36,767 nt of DNA from JBIICI01 sp044238935. Lineage in GTDB: Bacteria; Pseudomonadota; Alphaproteobacteria; Micavibrionales; Micavibrionaceae. The translations under genes and the position numbers were made by a program. The stretch covers positions 1-36,767 of the forward strand of contig JBIICI010000019.1 of assembly GCA_044238935.1 (NCBI GenBank), in the 5' to 3' direction. This document shows positions 33,661 to 36,767 of the stretch, one piece after another. The notes below the pieces were generated by a model. It did no database searches. It worked only from the letters and a program-made list of their open reading frames with translations, and had not been told where the DNA came from. Position 1 is the first letter of the stretch. Every line of letters starts with the position of its first letter.

Positions 33661-34263
33661 ATGTCTGTAAAGATCATTTTAATGGAGCACATTGAAAAAT
33701 TAGGCCGCATGGGCGATATTGTCACCGTAAAACCGGGCTATGCACGTAATTTTTTATTGCCCCAAAACAAAGCTATCCGTGCAACGGATTCAAACTTAGC
33801 CTATTACAACGCGCAAAAGGCTGAATTGCAAAAACGCAACGAAGAGCGCAAAACAGAAGCAACCGCTTTGGCTGCGAAAGTTAAAGGCACAAAAGTTGTG
33901 ATTTTGCGTCACGCATCTGAATCAGGTCAGTTATACGGATCTGTTTCAGCCCGTGATGTTGCCGAAGCCTTGATTGAAACAAGCGAACATGCAATTCCAC
34001 GCAATTCTGTGCAGTTAAACGAAGGTTTAAAAGCCATTGGTATTTATGAAATTACAGTTTCATTCCATGCCGAAGTCAAAACAACCATCAGCTTGAACAT
34101 TGCCCGTACAGGCGACGAAGCAAAAATCCAAGAAAAAACAGGTCAACCTGTTTTGACAGGCCCTTTTGCCGTTAAAAATCAAGCTCCTGCAAAGGCTTCA
34201 AAAGCTGAAGAAACTGACATTTCTGCGGAAACAACAGAAGCCGAATCTGATGCAGCTGCATAA
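33661..34263 (+). CDS. rplI: 50S ribosomal protein L9
   Basis: Long two-domain 50S protein of 200 residues. The N-terminal domain VKIILMEHIEKLGRMGDIVT, VKPGYARNFLLPQNKAI binds 23S rRNA. A long connecting helix (ELQKRNEERKTEATALAAKV) leads to the C-terminal domain with GQLYGSVSARDVAEAL. An alanine/glutamate-rich tail of about 40 residues follows; E. coli L9 has 149 residues, but tails are common in alphaproteobacteria. AAAGGAAAGG is the Shine-Dalgarno. A strong terminator follows. Confidence 0.97.
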   Translation: MSVKIILMEHIEKLGRMGDIVTVKPGYARNFLLPQNKAIRATDSNLAYYNAQKAELQKRNEERKTEATALAAKVKGTKVVILRHASESGQLYGSVSARDVAEALIETSEHAIPRNSVQLNEGLKAIGIYEITVSFHAEVKTTISLNIARTGDEAKIQEKTGQPVLTGPFAVKNQAPAKASKAEETDISAETTEAESDAAA

Positions 34264-34286
34264 GCAATAAATCTAATTTTCATCCT

Positions 34287-34324
34287 AAAACCCCCTTTAA
34301 TCAAAAAAGATTAAAGGGGGTTTT
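34287..34324 (+). terminator. Rho-independent terminator after rplI
   Basis: A perfect 16-bp stem, AAAACCCCCTTTAATC (34287-34302) with GATTAAAGGGGGTTTT (34309-34324), and an AAAAAA loop. The stem ends in T residues on both strands, so it can work in either direction. It closes the rpsF-rpsR-rplI operon. The remainder of the gap to 34456 shows no recognisable feature. Confidence 0.9.
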
Positions 34325-34456
34325 ATATGGTATGATTTTGGATTTAAGCATGAGATTTAATGACTGTGCAATAATCGAGCTACCCATACAGCACCACTGG
34401 ACGCCGTTTTCGGATAAAATCAGCAGCAATGATTTACGAACTCATTTCTGGGAAAA

Positions 34457-35581
34457 CTAAACCGCCTCCAGCACCGTCGCCACGCCCTGCCCGCCGCCGA
34501 TGCACATGGTGGCGAGGGCGTATTTTTTGCCCTCCCGTTTCAATAAGGATGCCGCCTTTCCAGTGATGCGCGCGCCTGATGCACCTAAGGGGTGACCAAG
34601 GGCAATCGCGCCGCCATCTAGGTTGATTTTGCTTTCCTCTAAAGTCAATTCCTTAATCACGGATAAGGCTTGGGCGGCAAAGGCTTCGTTTAATTCGATC
34701 AGGTCAATATCGGCAATCGATAACCCTGCACGCTTAAGGGCTTTTTGGGTGGCTGGTACGGGGCCAATGCCCATATAGGCAGCATCACAGCCTGCCACGG
34801 CCATGGATTTAATACGCGCCAGCTTTTCCAAGCCCAACGCATCCGCCGCAGATTCGCTGCAGACAATCACAAAAGCCGCGCCGTCTGTTAAGGGAGAGGA
34901 TGTGCCTGCACTCACGCTGCCATCTTTATCAAAGGCAGGTTTTAGCCCTGCCAAGGCTTCCAAACTGGTATCTGCCCGAATGCCGCCATCTGTATCAACG
35001 CCAAAACAGGGAATGATTTCATCCTTAAAATACCCTTTTGCGGCAGCTGAGGCCGCTTTTTGATGGGATTTCAGGGCGAATTGTTCCTGTGCCACGCGGT
35101 CAATATGATATTTCTTCGCTAAATTTTCTGCCGTTAAGCCCATTGACAAATAGGCTTGGGGGTATATGTCCATCAAAGCAGGATTAGGCATAGGATTAAA
35201 ACCGCCCATGGGAATACGGCTCATGGACTCAACGCCCCCACACACATAAACATCACCATTGCCTGCTATAATTTGCGCGGCGGCCATGTGAATGGCACTC
35301 ATGGATGATCCACAAAAACGGTTAATCGTGATCCCTGCCACGGATTCAGGTAAGCCTGCCAAATTGACCACAATGCGCCCTAGGTTAAAACCTTGTTCAG
35401 CTTCGGGGAAGGCGCAACCCAAAATCACATCCTCAATCTTTGGGGATAGCGCATCTGAGGTAATGGCTTTTAACACAGCCGCCGCCAAATCATCGGGGCG
35501 CGTCTTGGTGAATCCGCCTTTATTTGCCAATTGAAACGGGGATCGTTTAAAGCCTGCAATAACGATTGATTGATCTGACAT
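34457..35581 (-). CDS. Acetyl-CoA C-acyltransferase (thiolase)
   Basis: Thiolase of 374 residues. Nucleophile C90 is in INRFCGSSMSAIHMAA. The domain has GGVESMSRIPMG, NEAFAAQALSVI, GGAIALGHPLGASGARI with the catalytic histidine, and MCIGGGQGVA with the second cysteine. The RFCGSS form and the wording of the N-terminal loop (GFKRSPF) resemble the FadA-type 3-ketoacyl-CoA thiolases more than the biosynthetic PhaA group, so beta-oxidation is likelier than acetoacetyl-CoA synthesis; this is not certain. No fadB-like gene is adjacent. AAGGAT lies 9 nt before the ATG. Confidence 0.9.
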   Translation of the reverse strand: MSDQSIVIAGFKRSPFQLANKGGFTKTRPDDLAAAVLKAITSDALSPKIEDVILGCAFPEAEQGFNLGRIVVNLAGLPESVAGITINRFCGSSMSAIHMAAAQIIAGNGDVYVCGGVESMSRIPMGGFNPMPNPALMDIYPQAYLSMGLTAENLAKKYHIDRVAQEQFALKSHQKAASAAAKGYFKDEIIPCFGVDTDGGIRADTSLEALAGLKPAFDKDGSVSAGTSSPLTDGAAFVIVCSESAADALGLEKLARIKSMAVAGCDAAYMGIGPVPATQKALKRAGLSIADIDLIELNEAFAAQALSVIKELTLEESKINLDGGAIALGHPLGASGARITGKAASLLKREGKKYALATMCIGGGQGVATVLEAV

Positions 35582-35738
35582 AATTCTATCCTTATACGCA
35601 AAAAATATGATTCTTTTTTAATATATAGGGATAGAGTTAATATTTTGTAGAAAACCTATTGCTATCATTGATAAAAGAATTTATGCAATAGAATGAAATT
35701 ATCTTTGTCCTGATTCATAATATATAAAGGAGCATACC

Positions 35739-36188
35739 ATGGCAAAAGGATTAAAACGCGTTTGTACAAATTGCGGCACACATTTTTATGACATGGAAAA
35801 GCGCCCCATTATTTGCCCAAAATGTGGCACAGAATTCACGGGAGAGGCCAAAATCAAAGGTCGCCGCACCCGCACCGCTGAAGGGCAAGTGAAAGCCAGC
35901 ACCGCCAGCAAGAAATTAGGTTTCGTTGGTGATGACGAAGATGATTTAACAGATGCCATTTTTGATGACGAAAACACAATCGGTCTAGATGAATTAGATG
36001 GTGATGATGATGGCGATTATCGCGCTGATTTAGGCGATAATTTGGACGATGAGATTGATGATGTCATTGACGAAGATTTACTCTTGGATGATGACACCGA
36101 TATTGATGAATTAGATGATATTGCCGATTTAGATACAGATTTAGATGATGAAGATATTGATTTTAAAATCGGGAATGACGACGATTAA
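35739..36188 (+). CDS. TIGR02300/FYDLN-type acidic zinc-ribbon protein
   Basis: Protein of 149 residues. The N-terminal zinc ribbon is KRVCTNCGTHFYDMEKRP with a second pair CPKCG, cysteines at about residues 9, 12, 26 and 29. The family normally shows FYDLN; here FYDME. After a basic patch (KIKGRRTRTAEG) the protein becomes extremely acidic for the last 75 residues, with aspartate-rich repeats such as DELDGDDDGDY and LDDEIDDVIDED. It is conserved among alphaproteobacteria and its function is unknown. AAAGGAG precedes the ATG. The usual neighbours aroA, cmk and rpsA are missing; a RapZ-like gene follows. Confidence 0.9.
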   Translation: MAKGLKRVCTNCGTHFYDMEKRPIICPKCGTEFTGEAKIKGRRTRTAEGQVKASTASKKLGFVGDDEDDLTDAIFDDENTIGLDELDGDDDGDYRADLGDNLDDEIDDVIDEDLLLDDDTDIDELDDIADLDTDLDDEDIDFKIGNDDD

Positions 36189-36215
36189 TGGATTATAAAA
36201 AACAATAAAAACAGA

Positions 36216-36240
36216 AAAACCCCTGTAAAGCTGGGGTTTT
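36216..36240 (+). terminator. Rho-independent terminator after the FYDLN-type gene
   Basis: AAAACCCC (36216-36223) pairs with GGGGTTTT (36233-36240), loop of 9 nt, followed by further T residues to 36243. It lies 28 nt after the stop codon. Confidence 0.8.
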
Positions 36241-36321
36241 TTTGTATAATATCCCTTGTGTTATGATAAACTGCTTTTATAATAAAAAAATTGATAAAAT
36301 AACAAATAAGGTTCTTTTAAA

Positions 36322-36767
36322 ATGTTTCAAAAGATTTTGATTGTATCCCCCTTTTGCGGTGGCATGACAACAACACTGAATGCTTTGCGTGATTGTGATT
36401 TTCAGATCTGTGAAAATATCCCTTTATCCATGATACAACAGATCAAGGGGGAGCGCCTTGCTTTTGGTATTCATTCAAAAAGCCCTGAATTTAGTATCGG
36501 GATTATCCAAGATTTAATTCAAAATCATGGGTTTAAGGTGATTTTATTAAGCTGTGATAAGCAAACATTAAATCGTCGCTTTATCGAAACACGCCGCGTG
36601 CACCCATGGCAAGAAAATGATATTTCCTTAGAAAAAGCCATTGAAAAAGATAATAATGCGCTCAATCCGATCCAAGATAGCGCCCATCATTTAATTGATA
36701 CCAGCACATTATCTGTGCATGACTTAAAGCGGGTTATCTTTGGATTATTTCGTAAAGACAGCCCCTC
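36322..36767 (+). CDS. RapZ-like protein with degenerate P-loop (3' end outside window)
   Basis: The first 148 codons of a RapZ/YvcJ-family protein. The match lies in the second half: VILLSCDKQTLNRRFIETRR with RVHPW (E. coli LFLDADRNTLIRRYSDTRR, LHPL), LEKAIEKDNNALNPIQDSA and HLIDTSTLSVHDLKRVI. The N-terminus aligns as ILIVSPFCGGMTTTLNALRD with a following ENIPLSMI (CVDNLP in the family). Where RapZ has a Walker A of the GxSGSGKS type, this has SPFCGGMTT, without the lysine. RapZ adapts small RNAs to RNase E in enterobacteria; in other bacteria the family binds nucleotides with less defined roles. Here nucleotide binding by the usual mode seems lost. The translation has no stop before the window end. 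Confidence 0.8.
   Translation, partial: MFQKILIVSPFCGGMTTTLNALRDCDFQICENIPLSMIQQIKGERLAFGIHSKSPEFSIGIIQDLIQNHGFKVILLSCDKQTLNRRFIETRRVHPWQENDISLEKAIEKDNNALNPIQDSAHHLIDTSTLSVHDLKRVIFGLFRKDSP

Noticed and set aside
34325..34456. Possible small gene or RNA after the rplI terminator
   Set aside because: No start with a ribosome-binding site and no clear fold or promoter; treated as plain spacer.
1..36767. Mobile element, prophage, CRISPR array or defence island
   Set aside because: No transposase, integrase, recombinase, phage structural gene, regularly spaced repeat or known defence gene was seen; the unknown genes are interspersed among housekeeping genes.

Overview
The window looks like chromosomal DNA from a moderately AT-rich alphaproteobacterium. 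The evidence is gene content: a CpdR-type single-domain response regulator, a TIGR02300/FYDLN-type acidic zinc-ribbon protein, an Rrf2-regulated suf cluster with sufT, a DUF484 gene next to an Fsa-type transaldolase, and a pgpA-pncC pair. I cannot place it to genus. There is no transposase, integrase, phage gene, CRISPR array or rRNA. No gene-free stretch exceeds 300 bases; the longest gaps are 12156-12384 and 32723-32950.

Layout. (1) 1-3624: the 5' part of dcd behind a 51-residue ORF, a CpdR-like regulator, and a leftward fsa - DUF484 - MFS transporter operon. (2) 3760-10521: iron-sulfur cluster assembly, in the order Rrf2 regulator - sufB - [antisense membrane-protein gene] - sufC - sufD - sufS - sufT - sufA. 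The genes from sufC to sufT overlap end to start. The antisense gene splits sufB from sufC. sufC has its own promoter, and a 25-nt operator-like site overlaps it that resembles a site in front of the Rrf2 gene. (3) 10513-16550: murD, two tiny glycine-rich membrane proteins around a structured spacer, photolyase phrB, a polytopic membrane protein and a two-gene cassette of unknown function. (4) 16671-24311: priA, a small lysine-rich ORF, ftsK, a GT8-like glycosyltransferase, a GNAT acetyltransferase, pncC and pgpA. (5) 24409-32722: a divergent HD-GYP-like protein, leuD without leuC, murB, 3-hydroxybutyrate dehydrogenase, a 42-residue single-TM protein, a large AsmA-like protein, bcp, tRNA-Leu(CAA) and fabD. 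(6) 32817-36767: the rpsF-rpsR-rplI operon with promoter and terminator, a thiolase, the FYDLN protein with terminator, and the start of a RapZ-like gene whose P-loop is degenerate.

How the genes fit together. Most of the window is housekeeping: Fe-S assembly, peptidoglycan precursors (murD, murB), envelope and lipid (pgpA, fabD, AsmA-like), DNA replication, repair and segregation (priA, phrB, ftsK, dcd), and ribosomal proteins. Among these sit unrecognised AT-rich genes (5786-6475, 11925-12591, 14032-16550, 18892-19143), several with near-consensus TTGACA-type promoters of their own. The strongest unusual signals are the split suf operon with duplicated operators, the RapZ-like protein lacking its Walker A lysine, the altered HD-GYP signature, and the paired small membrane proteins around a folded spacer.
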